From: Elymus sibiricus
Taxonomy: Eukaryota > Streptophyta > Magnoliopsida > Poales > Poaceae
Reading direction: 5' to 3'
Length of the DNA: 64,000 nt
Assembly: GCA_039707655.1 (NCBI GenBank)
Contig: CM077665.1
Location: 447,267,531 to 447,331,530 of the forward strand
The notes below the pieces were generated by a model that saw only the letters and a program-made list of their open reading frames with translations, did not search any database and was not told the DNA's origin. Below are positions 1-11,718 of this stretch, in pieces. A program made the translations under genes and the position numbers. Numbering within the stretch: position 1 is the first letter of the stretch; each line of letters begins with the position of its first letter.

Positions 1-164
1 ACTTCTTATCACATGCTATGTGGGTGAAATTATGATACCATGTCAATTTTCAACCATTCCAGAGTTCATTTGCAGTGCTATTCAATCTCAGGGTCATCTT
101 AGCTCAAAATAAATCATGAAATGCATGAAAAATAGCAAATGAAGTCAGAAAAGGGTTGAAAAGT

Positions 165-184
165 GATGATGTGGCTTTGAATGG
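165..184 (+). repeat. Afa diagnostic block (AS-A-like) in the first monomer
   Basis: The 20-base block gatgatgtggctttgaatgg differs from the remembered 19-base AS-A oligonucleotide by one extra T. It recurs once per ~339 bp throughout the satellite. A gatgacgtgg variant marks one monomer class, for example near 2200, 9675 and 63460. Confidence 0.8.
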
Positions 185-251
185 TGCATATTGAATGCAG
201 AAAAAGTCTTGAGTTAAAATATGTTTAAAAAAATGAAATCCCTTTGTAATA

Positions 252-265
252 GACGAGTTTTCGTC
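252..265. repeat. Small inverted repeat in the monomer (GACGA-gttt-TCGTC)
   Basis: A 5 bp stem with a 4-base loop occurs in monomers of the GACGAG class. In the other class the site reads GACATG and the stem is lost. The difference helps to classify monomers. No function is shown. Confidence 0.5.
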
Positions 266-443
266 CGAAACCCTGATACTTCGAAGGAGATTGTCCAGTT
301 TGTACAAGAAGTGCATCCAGTTTTTCCCGTAAACCTCTCAACTTTTTATCACATGCTATGTGGGTGAAATTATGATACCATGCCAATTTTCAACCATTCC
401 AGAGTTCATTTGCAGTTCTTTTCAATCTCAGGGTCATCCTAGC

Positions 444-1122
444 TCAAAATAAATCATGAAATGCATGAAAAATAGCAAATGAAGTCAGAAAAGGGTTGAA
501 AATTGATGATGTGGCTTTGAATGGTGCGTATTGAATGCAGAAAAAGTCTTGAGTTAAAATATGTTTAAAAAATGAAATCCCTTTGTAATAGACGAGTTTT
601 CGTCCGAAACCCTGATACTTCGAAGGAGATTGTCCAGTTTGTACACGAAGTGCATCCAGTTTTTCCCGTAACCCTCTCAACTTCTTAGCACATGCTATGT
701 GGGTGAAATTGTGATAACATGCCAATTTTCAACCATTCCAGAGTTCATTTGCAGTTCTTTTCAATCTCAGGGTCATCCTAGCTCAAAATAAATCATGAAA
801 TGCATGAAAAATAGCAAATGAAGTCAGAAAAGGGTTGAAAATTGATGATGTGGCTTTGAATGGTGCGTATTGAATGCAGAAAAAGTCTTGAGTTAAAATA
901 TGTTTAAAAAATGAAATCCCTTTGTAATAGACGAGTTTTCGTCCGAAACCCTGATACTTCGAAGGAGATTGTCCAGTTTGTACACGAAGTGCATCCAGTT
1001 TTTCCCGTAACCCTCTCAACTTCTTAGCACATGCTATGTGGGTGAAATTGTGATAACATGCCAATTTTCAACCATTCCAGAGTTCATTTGCAGTGCTTTT
1101 CAATCTCTGGGTCATCTTAGCT
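444..1122. repeat. Recent tandem duplication of one satellite monomer
   Basis: Two adjacent 339 bp monomers (about 444-782 and 783-1121) are almost identical. They share otherwise uncommon variants, including atggtgcgtattg, a seven-A run before tgaaatccc, and gtgataacatgcc. This points to a recent one-monomer duplication or a conversion event. Confidence 0.7.
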
Positions 1123-1800
1123 CAAAATAAATCATGAAATGCATGAAAAATAGCAAATGAAGTCAGAAAAGGGTTAAAAGTGATGATGTGGCTTTGAATG
1201 GTGCATATTGAATGCAGAAAAAGTCTTGAGTTAAAATATGTTTAAAAATATGAAATCCCTTTGTAATAGACATGTTTTCGTCCGAAACCCTGATACTTCG
1301 AAGGAGATTGTCCAGTTTCTACACGAAGTACATCCAGTTTTTCCCGTAACCCTCTCAACTTCTTAGGACATGCTATGTGGGTGAAATTATGATGCCATGC
1401 CAATTTTCAACCATTTCAGAGTTCATTTGCAGTGCTTTTCAATCTCAGGGTCATCTTAGCTCAAAATAAATCATGAAATGCATGAAAAATAGCAAATGAA
1501 GTCAGAAAAGGGTTGAAAAGTGATGATGTGGCTTTGAATGGTGCATATTGAATGCAGAAAAAGTCTTGAGTTAAAATATGTTTAAAAATATGAAATCCCT
1601 TTGTAATAGACATGTTTTCGTCCGAAACCCTGATACTTCGAAGGAGATTGTCCAGTTTCTACACGAAGTACATCCAGTTTTTCCCGTAACCCTCTCAACT
1701 TCTTAGGACATGCTATGTGGGTGAAATTATGCTACCATGCCAATTTTCAACCATTTCAGAGTTCATTTGCAGTGCTTTTCAATCTCAGGGTCATCTTAGC
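1123..1800. repeat. Second pair of near-identical adjacent monomers
   Basis: Monomers at about 1123-1461 and 1462-1800 share the GACATG class, the ttctacacgaagtac variant and ttcttaggacatg. They differ at few positions, for example gatgccatgcc against gctaccatgcc, and gggttaaaag against gggttgaaaag. This fits a recent single-monomer duplication. Confidence 0.6.
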
Positions 1801-3098
1801 TCAAAATAAATCATGAAATGCATGAAAAATAGCAAATGAAGTCAGAAAAGGGTTGAAAAGTGATGATGTGGCTTTGAATGGTGCATATTGAATGCAGAAA
1901 AAGTCTTGAGTTAAAATATGTTTAAAAAATGAAATCCCTTTTGTAATAGACGAGTTTTCGTCCGAAACCCTAATACTTCGAAGGAGATTGTCCAGTTTGT
2001 ACACGAAGTGCATCCAGTTTTTCCCGTAACCCTCTCAACTTTTTAGCACATGCTATGTGGGTGAAATTATGATACCATGCCAATTTTCAACCATTTCAGA
2101 GTTCATTTGCAGTGCTTTTCAATCTTAGGGTCATCTTAGCTCAAAATAAATCATGAAATGCATGAAAAATAGCAAATGAAGTCAGAAAAGGCTTGAAAAG
2201 TGATGACGTGGCTTTGAATGGTGCATATTGAATGCAGAAAAAGTCTTGAGTTAAAATATGTTTAAAAATATGAAATCCCTTTGTAATAGACATGTTTTCG
2301 TCCGAAACCCTGATACTTCGAAGGAGATTGTCCAGTTTGTACACGAAGTGCATCCAGTTTTTCCCGTAACCCTCTCAATTTTTTAGCACATGCTATGTGG
2401 GTGAAATTATGATACCATGCCAATTTTCAACCATTCCAGAGTTCATTTGCAGTGCTTTTCAATCTTAGGGTCATCTTAGCTCAAAATAAATCATGAAATG
2501 CATGAAAAATAGCAAATGAAGTCAGAAAAGGGTTAAAAGTGATGATGTGGCTTTTAATGGTGCATATTGAATGCAGAAAAAGTCTTGAGTTAAAATATGT
2601 TTAAAAATATGAAATCCCTTTGTAATAGACGAGTTTTCGTCCGAAACCCTGATACTTCGAAGGAGATTGTCCAGTTTGTACACGAAGTGCATTCAGTTTT
2701 TCCCGTAACCCTCTCAATTTTTTAGCACATGCTATGTGGGTGAAATTATGATACCATGCCAATTTTCAACCATTCCAGAGTTCATTTGCAGTGCTTTTCA
2801 ATCTTAGGGTCATCTTAGCTCAAAATAAATCATGAAATGCATGAAAAATAGCAAATGAAGTCAGAAAAGGGTTGAAAAGTGATGATGTGGCTTTGAATGG
2901 TGCATATTGAATGCAGAAAAAGTCTTGAGTTAAAATATGTTTAAAAAATGAAATCCCTTTTGTAATAGACGAGTTTTCGTCCGAAACCCTGATACTTCGA
3001 AGGAGATTGTCCAGTTTGTACACGAAGTGCATCCAGTTTTTCCCGTAACTTTCTCAACTTTTTAGCACATGCTATGTGGGTGAAATTATGATACCATG
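1740..3098. repeat. 4-monomer higher-order unit (first)
   Basis: About 1359 bp. It carries in order a gacgag monomer, a gcttgaaaagtgatgacg/GACATG monomer, a gggttaaaagtg...cttttaatgg monomer and another gacgag monomer. The same order follows in the units starting at 3099 and 4797. Confidence 0.6.
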
Positions 3099-4796
3099 CC
3101 AATTATCAACCATTTCAGAGTTCATTTGCAGTGCTTTTCAATTTCAAGGTCATCTTAGCTCAAAATAAATCATGAAATGCATGAAAAATAGCAAATGAAG
3201 TCAGAAAAGGGTTGAAAAGTGATGATGTGGCTTTGAATGGTGCATATTGAATGCAGAAAAAGTCTTGACTTAAAATATGTTTAAAAAATAAAATCCTTTT
3301 GTAATAGACGAGTTTTCGTCCGAAACCCTGATACTTCGAAGGAGATTGTCCAGTTTCTACACGAAGTACATCCAGTTTTTCCCGTAACCCTCTCAACTTC
3401 TTAGGACATGCTATGTGGGTGAAATTATGATACCATGCCAATTTTCAACCATTTCAGAGTTCATTTGCAGTGCTTTTCAATCTTAGGGTCATCTTAGCTC
3501 AAAATAAATCATGAAATGCATGAAAAATAGCAAATGAAGTCAGAAAAGGCTTGAAAAGTGATGACGTGGCTTTGAATGGTGCATATTGAATGCAGAAAAA
3601 GTCTTGAGTTAAAATATGTTTAAAAATATGAAATCCCTTTGTAATAGACATGTTTTCGTCCGAAACCCTGATACTTCGAAGGAGATTGTCCAGTTTGTAC
3701 ACGAAGTGCATCCAGTTTTTCCCGTAACCCTCTCAACTTCTTAGGACATGCTATGTGGGTGAAATTATGATACCATGCCAATTTTCAACCATTTCAGAGT
3801 TCATTTGCAGTGCTTTTCAATCTTAGGGTCATCTTAGCTCAAAATAAATCATGAAATGCATGAAAAATAGCAAATGAAGTCAGAAAAGGCTTGAAAAGTG
3901 ATGACGTGGCTTTGAATGGTGCATATTGAATGCAGAAAAAGTCTTGAGTTAAAATATGTTTAAAAATATGAAATCCCTTTGTAATAGACATGTTTTCGTC
4001 CGAAACCCTGATACTTCGAAGGAGATTGTCCAGTTTGTACACGAAGTGCATCCAGTTTTTCCCGTAACCCTCTCAATTTGTTAGCACATGCTATGTGGGT
4101 GAAATTATGATACCATGCCAATTTTCAACCATTCCAGAGTTCATTTGCAGTGCTTTTCAATCTTAGGGTCATCTTAGCTCAAAATAAATCATGAAATGCA
4201 TGAAAAATAGCAAATGAAGTCAGAAAAGCGTTAAAAGTGATGATGTGGCTTTTAATGGTGCATATTGAATGAAGAAAAAGTCTTGAGTTAAAATATGTTT
4301 AAAAATATGAAATCCCTTTGTAATAGACGAGTTTTCGTCCGAAACCCTGATACTTCGAAGGAGATTGTCCAGTTTGTACACGAAGTGCATTCAGTTTTTC
4401 CCGTAACCCTCTCAATTTTTTAGCACATGCTATGTGGGTGAAATTATGATACCATGCCAATTTTCAACCATTCCAGAGTTCATTTGCAGTGCTTTTCAAT
4501 CTTAGGGTCATCTTAGCTCAAAATAAATCATGAAATGCATGAAAAATAGCAAATGAAGTCAGAAAAGGGTTGAAAAGTGATGATGTGGCTTTGAATGGTG
4601 CATATTGAATGCAGAAAAAGTCATGAGTTAAAATATGTTTAAAAAATGAAATCCCTTTTGTAATAGACGAGTTTTCGTCCGAAACCCTGATACTTCGAAG
4701 GAGATTGTCCAGTTTGTACACGAAGTGCATCCAGTTTTTCCCGTAACTTTCTCAACTTTTTAGCACATGCTATGTGGGTGAAATTATGATACCATG
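3099..4796. repeat. Higher-order unit expanded to 5 monomers
   Basis: The unit starts at the marker ccaattatcaacc and is 1698 bp long. It matches the following 1358 bp unit except that the gcttgaaaagtgatgacg monomer is present twice in a row (about 3499-3838 and 3839-4177). It also contains the distinctive gcgttaaaagtg monomer (about 4225), with gaatgaagaaaaag. Confidence 0.7.
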
Positions 4797-6154
4797 CCAA
4801 TTATCAACCATTTCAGAGTTCATTTGCAGTGCTTTTCAATTTCAAGGTCATCTTAGCTCAAAATAAATCATGAAATGCATGAAAAATAGCAAATGAAGTC
4901 AGAAAAGGGTTGAAAAGTGATGATGTGGCTTTGAATGGTGCATATTGAATGCAGAAAAAGTCTTGACTTAAAATATGTTTAAAAAATAAAATCCTTTTGT
5001 AATAGACGAGTTTTCGTCCGAAACCCTGATACTTCGAAGGAGATTGTCCAGTTTCTACACGAAGTACATCCAGTTTTTCCCGTAACCCTCTCAACTTCTT
5101 AGGACATGCTATGTGGGTGAAATTATGATACCATGCCAATTTTCAATCATTTCAGAGTTCATTTGCAGTGCTTTTCAATCTTAGGGTCATCTTAGCTCAA
5201 AATAAATCATGAAATGCATGAAAAATAGCAAATGAAGTCAGAAAAGGCTTGAAAAGTGATGACGTGGCTTTGAATGGTGCATATTGAATGCAGAAAAAGT
5301 CTTGAGTTAAAATATGTTTAAAAATATGAAATCCCTTTGTAATAGACATGTTTTCGTCCGAAACCCTGATACTTCGAAGGAGATTGTCCAGTTTGTACAC
5401 GAAGTGCATCCAGTTTTTCCCGTAACCCTCTCAATTTGTTAGCACATGCTATGTGGGTGAAATTATGATACCATGCCAATTTTCAACCATTCCAGAGTTC
5501 ATTTGCAGTGCTTTTCAATCTTAGGGTCATCTTAGCTCAAAATAAATCATGAAATGCATGAAAAATAGCAAATGAAGTCAGAAAAGCGTTAAAAGTGATG
5601 ATGTGGCTTTTAATGGTGCATATTGAATGAAGAAAAAGTCTTGAGTTAAAATATGTTTAAAAATATGAAATCCCTTTGTAATAGACGAGTTTTCGTCCGA
5701 AACCCTGATACTTCGAAGGAGATTGTCCAGTTTGTACACGAAGTGCATTCAGTTTTTCCCGTAACCCTCTCAATTTTTTAGCACATGCTATGTGGGTGAA
5801 ATTATGATACCATGCCAATTTTCAACCATTCCAGAGTTCATTTGCAGTGCTTTTCAATCTTAGGGTCATCTTAGCTCAAAATAAATCATGAAATGCATGA
5901 AAAATAGCAAATGAAGTCAGAAAAGGGTTGAAAAGTGATGATGTGGCTTTGAATGGTGCATATTGAATGCAGAAAAAGTCTTGAGTTAAAATATGTTTAA
6001 AAAATGAAATCCCTTTTGTAATAGACGAGTTTTCGTCCGAAACCCTGATACTTCGAAGGAGATTGTCCAGTTTGTACACGAAGTGCATCCAGTTTTTCCC
6101 GTAACTTTCTCAACTTTTTAGCACATGCTATGTGGGTGAAATTATGATACCATG
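4797..6154. repeat. Higher-order unit, 4 monomers
   Basis: The 1358 bp unit starts at the next ccaattatcaacc marker. It is nearly identical in order and variants to the unit at 3099, including the rare gcgttaaaagtg and gaatgaagaaaaag variants, but has one fewer monomer. Confidence 0.7.
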
Positions 6155-7513
6155 CCAATTATCAACCATTTCAGAGTTCATTTGCAGTGCTTTTCAATTT
6201 CAAGGTCATCTTAGCTCAAAATAAATCATGAAATGCATGAAAAATAGCAAATGAAGTCAGAAAAGGGTTGAAAAGTGATGATGTGGCTTTGAATGGTGCA
6301 TATTGAATGCAGAAAAAGTCTTGACTTAAAATATATTTAAAAAATAAAATCCTTTTGTAATAGACGAGTTTTCGTCCGAAACCCTGATACTTCGAAGGAG
6401 ATTGTCCAGTTTCTACACGAAGTACATCCAGTTTTTCCCGTAACCCTCTCAACTTCTTAGGACATGCTATGTGGGTGAAATTATGATACCATGCTAATTT
6501 TCAACCATTTCAGAGTTCATTTGCAGTGCTTTTCAATCTCAGAGTCATCTTAGCTCAAAATAAATCATGAAATGCATGAAAAATAGCAAATGAAGTCAGA
6601 AAAGGGTTGAAAAGTGATGATGTGGCTTTGAATGGTGCATATTGAATGCAGAAAAAGTCTTGAGTTAAAATATGTTTAAAAAATGAAATCCCTTTTGTAA
6701 TAGACGAGTTTTCGTCCGAAACCCTGATACTGCGAAGGAGATTGTCCAGTTTGTACACGAAGTGCATCCAGTTTTTCCCGTAACCCTCTCAATTTTTTAG
6801 CACATGCTATGTGGGTGAAATTATGATACCATGCCAATTTTCAACCATTTCAGAGTTCATTTGCAGTGCTTTTCAATCTTAGGGTCATCTTAGCTCAAAA
6901 TAAATCATGAAATGCATGAAAAATAGCAAATGAAGTCAGAAAAGGCTTGAAAAGTGATGACGTGGCTTTGAATGGTGCATATTGAATGCAGAAAAAGTCT
7001 TGAGTTAAAATATGTTTAAAAATATGAAATCCCTTTGTAATAGACATGTTTTCGTCCGAAACCCTGATACTTCGAAGGAGATTGTCCAGTTTGTACACGA
7101 AGTGCATCCAGTTTTTCCCGTAACCCTCTCAATTTTTTAGCACATGCTATGTGGGTGAAATTATGATACCATGCCAATTTTCAACCATTCCAGAGTTCAT
7201 TTGCAGTTCTTTTCAATCTTAGGGTCATCTTAGCTCAAAATAAATCATGAAATGCATGAAAAATAGCAAATGAAGTCAGAAAAGGGTTGAAAAGTGATGA
7301 TGTGGCTTTGAATGGTGCATATTGAATGCAGAAAAAGTCTTGAGTTAAAATATGTTTAAAAAATGAAATCCCTTTTGTAATAGACGAGTTTTCGTCCGAA
7401 ACCCTGATACTTCGAAGGAGATTGTCCAGTTTGTACACGAAGTGCATCCAGTTTTTCCCATAACTTTCTCAACTTTTTAGCACATGCTATGTGGGTGAAA
7501 TTATGATACCATG
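6155..7513. repeat. Higher-order unit, 4 monomers, rearranged
   Basis: A 1359 bp interval between ccaattatcaacc markers at 6155 and 7514. The first monomer matches the previous units (aaaaaataaaatcctttt class). The order then differs: a gacgag monomer precedes the gcttgaaaagtgatgacg monomer, and the gcgttaaaagtg monomer is missing. Later exchange has altered this unit. Confidence 0.55.
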
Positions 7514-7704
7514 CCAATTATCAACCATTTCAGAGTTCATTTGCAGTGCTTTTCAATTTCAAGGTCATCTTAGCTCAAAATAAATCATGAAATGCATGAA
7601 AAATAGCAAATGAAGTCAGAAAAGGGTTGAAAAGTGATGATGTGGCTTTGAATGGTGCATATTGAATGCAGAAAAAGTCTTGACTTAAAATATGTTTAAA
7701 AAAT

Positions 7705-9941
7705 AAAATCCTTTTGTAATAGACGAGTTTTCGTCCGAAACCCTGATACTTCGAAGGAGATTGTCCAGTTTGTACACGAAGTGCATCCAGTTTTTCCCGT
7801 AACCCTCTCACCTTTTTAGCACATGCTATGTGGGTGAAATTATGATACCATGCCAATTTTCAACCATTTCAGAGTTCATTTGCAGTCCTTTTCAATCTCA
7901 GGGTCATCTTAGCTCAAAATAAATCATGAAATGCATGAAAAATAGCAAATGAAGTCAGAAAAGGGTTGAAAAGTGATGATGTGGCTTTGAATGGTGCATA
8001 TTGAATGCAGAAAAAGTCTTGAGTTAAAATATGTTTAAAAAAATGAAATCCCTTTGTAATAGACGAGTTTTCGTCCGAAACCCTGATACTTCGAAGGAGA
8101 TTGTCCAGTTTGTACACGAAGTGCATCCAGTTTTTCCCGAACTTTCTCAACTTTTTAGCACATGCTATGTGGGTTTAATTATGATACCATGCCAATTTTC
8201 AACCATTTCAGAGTTCATTTGCAGTGCTTTTCAATCTCAGGGTCATCTTAGCTCAAAATAAATCATGAAATGCATGAAAAATAGCAAATGAAGTCAGAAA
8301 AGGGTTGAAAAGTGATGGTGTGGCTTTGAATGGTGCATATTGAATGCAGAAAAAGTCTTGAGTTAAAATATGTTTAAAAAAATGAAATTCCTTTGTAATA
8401 GACGAGTTTTCGTCCGAAACCCTGATACTTCGAAGGTGATTGTCCAGTTTGTACACGAAGTGCATCCAGTTTTTCCCGAACTTTCTCAACTTTTTAGCAC
8501 ATGCTATGTGGGTTTAATTATGATACCATGCCAATTTTCAACCATTTCAGAGTTCATTTGCAGTGCTTTTCAATCTCAGGGTCATCTTAGCTCAAAATAA
8601 ATCATGAAATGCATGAAAAATAGCAAATGAAGTCAGAAAAGGGTTGAAAAGTGTTGATGTGGCTTTGAATGGTGCATATTGAATGCAGAAAAAGTCTTGA
8701 GTTAAAATATGTTTAAAAAATGAAATCCCTTTTGTAATAGACGAGTTTTCGTCCGAAACCCTGATACTTCGAAGGAGATTGTCCAGTTTGTACACGAAGT
8801 GCATCCAGTTTTTCCCATAACCCTCTCAACTTTTTAGCACATGCTATGTGGGTGAAATTATGATACCATGCCAATTTTCAACCATTTCAGAGTTCATTTG
8901 CAGTGCTTTTCAATCTCAGGGTCATCTTAGCTCAAAATAAATCATGAAATGCATGAAAAATAGGAAATGAAGTCAGAAAATGGTTGAAAAGTGATGATGT
9001 GGCTTTGAATGGTGCGTATTGAATGCAGAAAAAGTCTTGAGTTAAAATATGTTTAAAAATATGAAATCCCTTTGTAATAGACATGTTTTTGTCCGAAACC
9101 CTAATACTTCGAAGGAGATTGTCCAGTTTCTACACGAAGAACATCCAGTTTTTCCCGTAACTTTCTCAACTTCTTAGGACATGCTATGTGGATGAAATTA
9201 TGATAACATGCCAATTTTCAACCATTCCAAAGTTCATTTGCAGTGCTTTTCAATCTCAGGGTTATCTTAGCTCAAAATAAATCATGAAATGCATGAAAAA
9301 TAGCAAATGAAGTCAGAAAAGGGTTGAAAAGTGATGATGTGGCTTTGAATGGTGCATATTGAATGCAGAAAAAGTCTTGAGTTAAAATATGTTTAAAAAT
9401 ATGAAATCCCTTTGTAATAGACATGTTTTCCTCCGAAACTCTGATACTTCGAAGGAGATTGTCCAGTTTCTACACGAAGTACATCCAGTTTTTCCCGTAA
9501 CCCTCTCAACTTCTTAGGACATGCTATGTGGGTGAAATTATGATACCATGCCAATTTTCAACCATTTCAGAGTTCATTTGCAGTGCTTTTCAATCTCAGG
9601 GTCATCTTAGCTCAAAATAAATCATGAAATGCATGAAAAATAGCAAATGAAGTCAGAAAAGGGTTGAAAAGTGATGACGTGGCTTTGAATGGTGCATATT
9701 GAATGCAGAAAAAGTCTTGAGTTAAAATATGTTTAAAAATATGAAATCCCTTTGTAATAGACATGTTTTCGTCCGAAACCCTAATACTTCGAAGGAGATT
9801 GTCCAGTTTCTACACGAAGTACATCCAGTTTTTCCCGTAACCCTCTCAACTTCTTAGCACATGCTATGTGAATGAAATTATGATAACATGCCAATTTTCA
9901 ACCATTCCAGATTTCATTTGCAGTGCTTTTCAATCTCAGGG
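7705..9941. repeat. Satellite part of macrosatellite unit 1 (2237 bp)
   Basis: The block begins at the aaaatccttttgtaatagacg point of a monomer in which the left side (aaaaaat) is still intact satellite. It ends at the CACTA insertion site ...caatctcaggg. It is exactly as long as the block at 11719-13955 and collinear with it, including ctcacctttttagc in the first partial monomer and two cccgaactttctcaac monomers. It is therefore the unrearranged left end of the macrosatellite and shows where the duplication joined. About 6.6 monomers. Confidence 0.85.
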
Positions 9942-11718
9942 CACTACTAGGAAAAGGCCTGCTAGTGGCGCACCTGTTTTGGCTACTAATGGCGCACTAC
10001 AGGTGCGCCACTAGCATCACGCCATTAGAATTTTTTACTAATGGCGCACCACGGGTGCGCCATTAGTATCTGGTATACTAATGGCGCACCACGCAGTGCG
10101 CCATTAGTATATCCCACGGTGCGCCATTAGTATGCCTCCCAGGGGGCCATATTTACCCATTTTTTTTTTTTGAATTTGGAAGGCGGGAAAATAGTAATGG
10201 CGCATATTCTTACCTCCACGGTGCGCCATTACTATTTTGAATTTTGAATCTGGATCTGGATCGTGATTTTTTTGCTCGTTTTTTTTGCTCTTTTTTTGCC
10301 TAGTTTTTGCTCGATATTTTTTCAAATTTCGTTCTCATTTTTGGATCTTGTACGTTCTTTTTGCCGAGCTCCACATGTGGCCGGAGAGGAGCTCGCCGGA
10401 GAGGAGCTCGCCGGAGAGGAGTTCGCCGGAGAGGAGTTCGCCGGAGAGCATTTCGCCGGAGAGGAGGAAGCAGAGACCGTGTGGAGGAGAGGAGGGAGGA
10501 GGGAGGAGGAGCTCACCGGAGAGGAGGAGAAACCGTGAGGGGAGGAGAGGAGAGGAGAGGAGGGAGGAGGAGAAGGTCACCGGAGAGGAGCTCACCTACA
10601 TCGCCGGAGAGGAATGGTAGGTCGCCGGAGAGGAGGAGGAGGTCGCCGGAGAGGAGTGGGAGGAGGTCACCGAAGAGGAGGAGGTCGCCGGAGAGGAGGC
10701 AGCCGGAGAGGAGGAGGGGAGTATGGTGGAGGAGATGGAGTGGGGGAGAGGAGGAGGTGGAGTGGAGGAGAAAAATGAAGAAGAGAGGAGGAGAGAGGCC
10801 GGCCAGCCCTATATATACGGCATAGTAATGGCGCACCGTGGGCTGGTGCGCCATTACTAACTTTTTTTTATTTTTTTGATTTGTTTTGAATTTGGAAGGC
10901 GGGAAGATAGTAATGGCGCACCGTGGGCTGGTGCGCCATTACTAACTTTTTTTTTATTTTTTTTACTTATTTTGAATTTGGAAGGCGGGAATATAGTAAT
11001 GGCACACCTAGCAAACCGTGCGCCATTACTAAGTTTGATATTTTTTTGAATTTTTTTGCCTCCAGATCTTGAAAGCCCCGTAACTTTTTTTCTGTTAGGT
11101 TTTTGAGGATTCTAAAAATCTTCAACGGGGTACCCCGGTTGAATTCGGATAGAACTTTTCGAGTAGATGATTTTTCATATAAAAAACTTTTTCATCGGAG
11201 TTCGTATGCAAAAGTTATGCCCATTTTACAAATTCTCGAGAGATTTTGCAAAAAAAGTCGAAATTCATGTTTGTAAATTTTGCTAACAACTAGACCACAA
11301 ATCATATGGGAATCTTATTATTTTTTATATTTTTGACATTTCTATCATTTTCTTTTATTTTTTTTAAAACTGAAAAGGCGGTCCACGGGGGGGGGGGGGG
11401 TGTGCATTTGGTGAAAACTAGGTAAAACTGAAAACGCGGTTACTAATGGCGCACCACCCACAAATGCGCCATTAGTAACCCTGGTTACTAATGGCGCACC
11501 ATTTTACGGTGCGCCATTAGTATTTTTGTAAAAAAAAATTATATATATATATAGTAGATATATAGTAGTGGCGCACTGTGTTGGAGGTGCGCCATTACTG
11601 CGCCATTAGTATTTTTGGAAAATTAAAAAAAAAACATTTGTTACTAATGGCGCACCGTGGGTCCGGTGCGCCATTAGTGTCTACCACACTAATGGCGCAC
11701 CAACTCATGGTGCGCCAT
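9942..11718 (+). mobile_element. CACTA-type non-autonomous element, 5' part, copy 1
   Basis: Begins CACTACTAGGAAAAGGCC directly after satellite ...caatctcaggg, which fits a CACTA terminal inverted repeat. It holds many inverted repeats with the core TACTAATGGCGCACC/GGTGCGCCATTAGTA, a purine-rich minisatellite (about 10380-10795), a TATATATA motif (near 10810), a unique AT-rich middle and a 14-base G run (11387-11400). No transposase-like frame is present. The 3' terminus is missing: the sequence changes to satellite after ggtgcgccat. This copy lacks 33 bp at 11599/11600 that the others have, and reads ggtaccccgg where others mostly have one more C. Confidence 0.82.

Larger units (their letters stand above)
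1..7704. repeat. Afa-family (pAs1-like) satellite array, ~339-340 bp monomers
   Basis: Head-to-tail array of about 23 monomers with a period of 339-340 bp and no interruption. Each monomer carries a block such as gatgatgtggctttgaatgg (165-184) and a block tcagagttcatttgcagtgc. From memory of the literature, these closely match the Afa-family oligonucleotide AS-A (GATGATGTGGCTTGAATGG) and the complement of AS-B (TCAGAGTTCATTTGAAATGC). Monomer length also fits the 340 bp Afa family. Afa repeats form subtelomeric and interstitial blocks in Triticeae and are richest in the D genome. Open frames of 70-93 codons recur once per monomer only because the monomer recurs; no coding signal is visible. 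Strand is arbitrary. The array continues past the left window edge. Family assignment is strong; chromosome and species are inferred. Confidence 0.9.

Noticed and set aside
444..725. 93-codon minus-strand frame repeated in many monomers (FFCIQYAPFKATS...)
   Set aside because: The frame recurs with every 339 bp satellite monomer, is interrupted or shortened in many, and matches no family I recognise. It is satellite DNA.
8031..8261. 76-codon plus-strand frame in selected monomers
   Set aside because: Present only in monomers with particular A-run lengths. It is an accident of indels in a satellite.
1..9941. Regularly spaced repeats, considered as a CRISPR array
   Set aside because: The repeat is the entire ~339 bp unit with no unique spacers and no cas genes, and the sequence is a plant satellite.
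7705..9941. Alternative that the element's 3' end and ~140 bp of satellite were simply deleted at the insertion site
   Set aside because: Fits the 1218 bp blocks (four monomers minus about 140 bp), but the exact 2237 bp match between 7705-9941 and 11719-13955 is better explained by tandem duplication with the breakpoint at 7705.
10307..10825. 172-codon arginine/glutamate-rich plus-strand frame (and its equivalents in the other copies), resembling an RS-domain or nuclear protein
   Set aside because: It lies wholly in a GGAGAGGAG minisatellite, overlaps long frames in other phases and on the other strand, has no recognisable domain, and tolerates a 7 bp frame-shifting insertion in copy 14.
10513..10854. 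113-codon leucine/serine-rich minus-strand frame with a hydrophobic start, looking like a membrane peptide
   Set aside because: It is the complement of the same purine-rich repeat and begins in a hairpin core. The hydrophobicity comes from CTC/CTCC codons, with no independent evidence.
11040..11290. 81-codon minus-strand frame in the element's unique middle (MHTNSDEKVFYMKN...)
   Set aside because: It is broken or shifted in several copies, has no known domain, and occupies a common AT-rich transposon filler. No coding support.
9942..11718. Interpretation as a MITE or an LTR retrotransposon
   Set aside because: The CACTA terminus and subterminal repeats fit a CACTA element. No long terminal repeats, primer-binding site or polypurine tract in the proper context. 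It is longer than typical MITEs and lacks its second end here.
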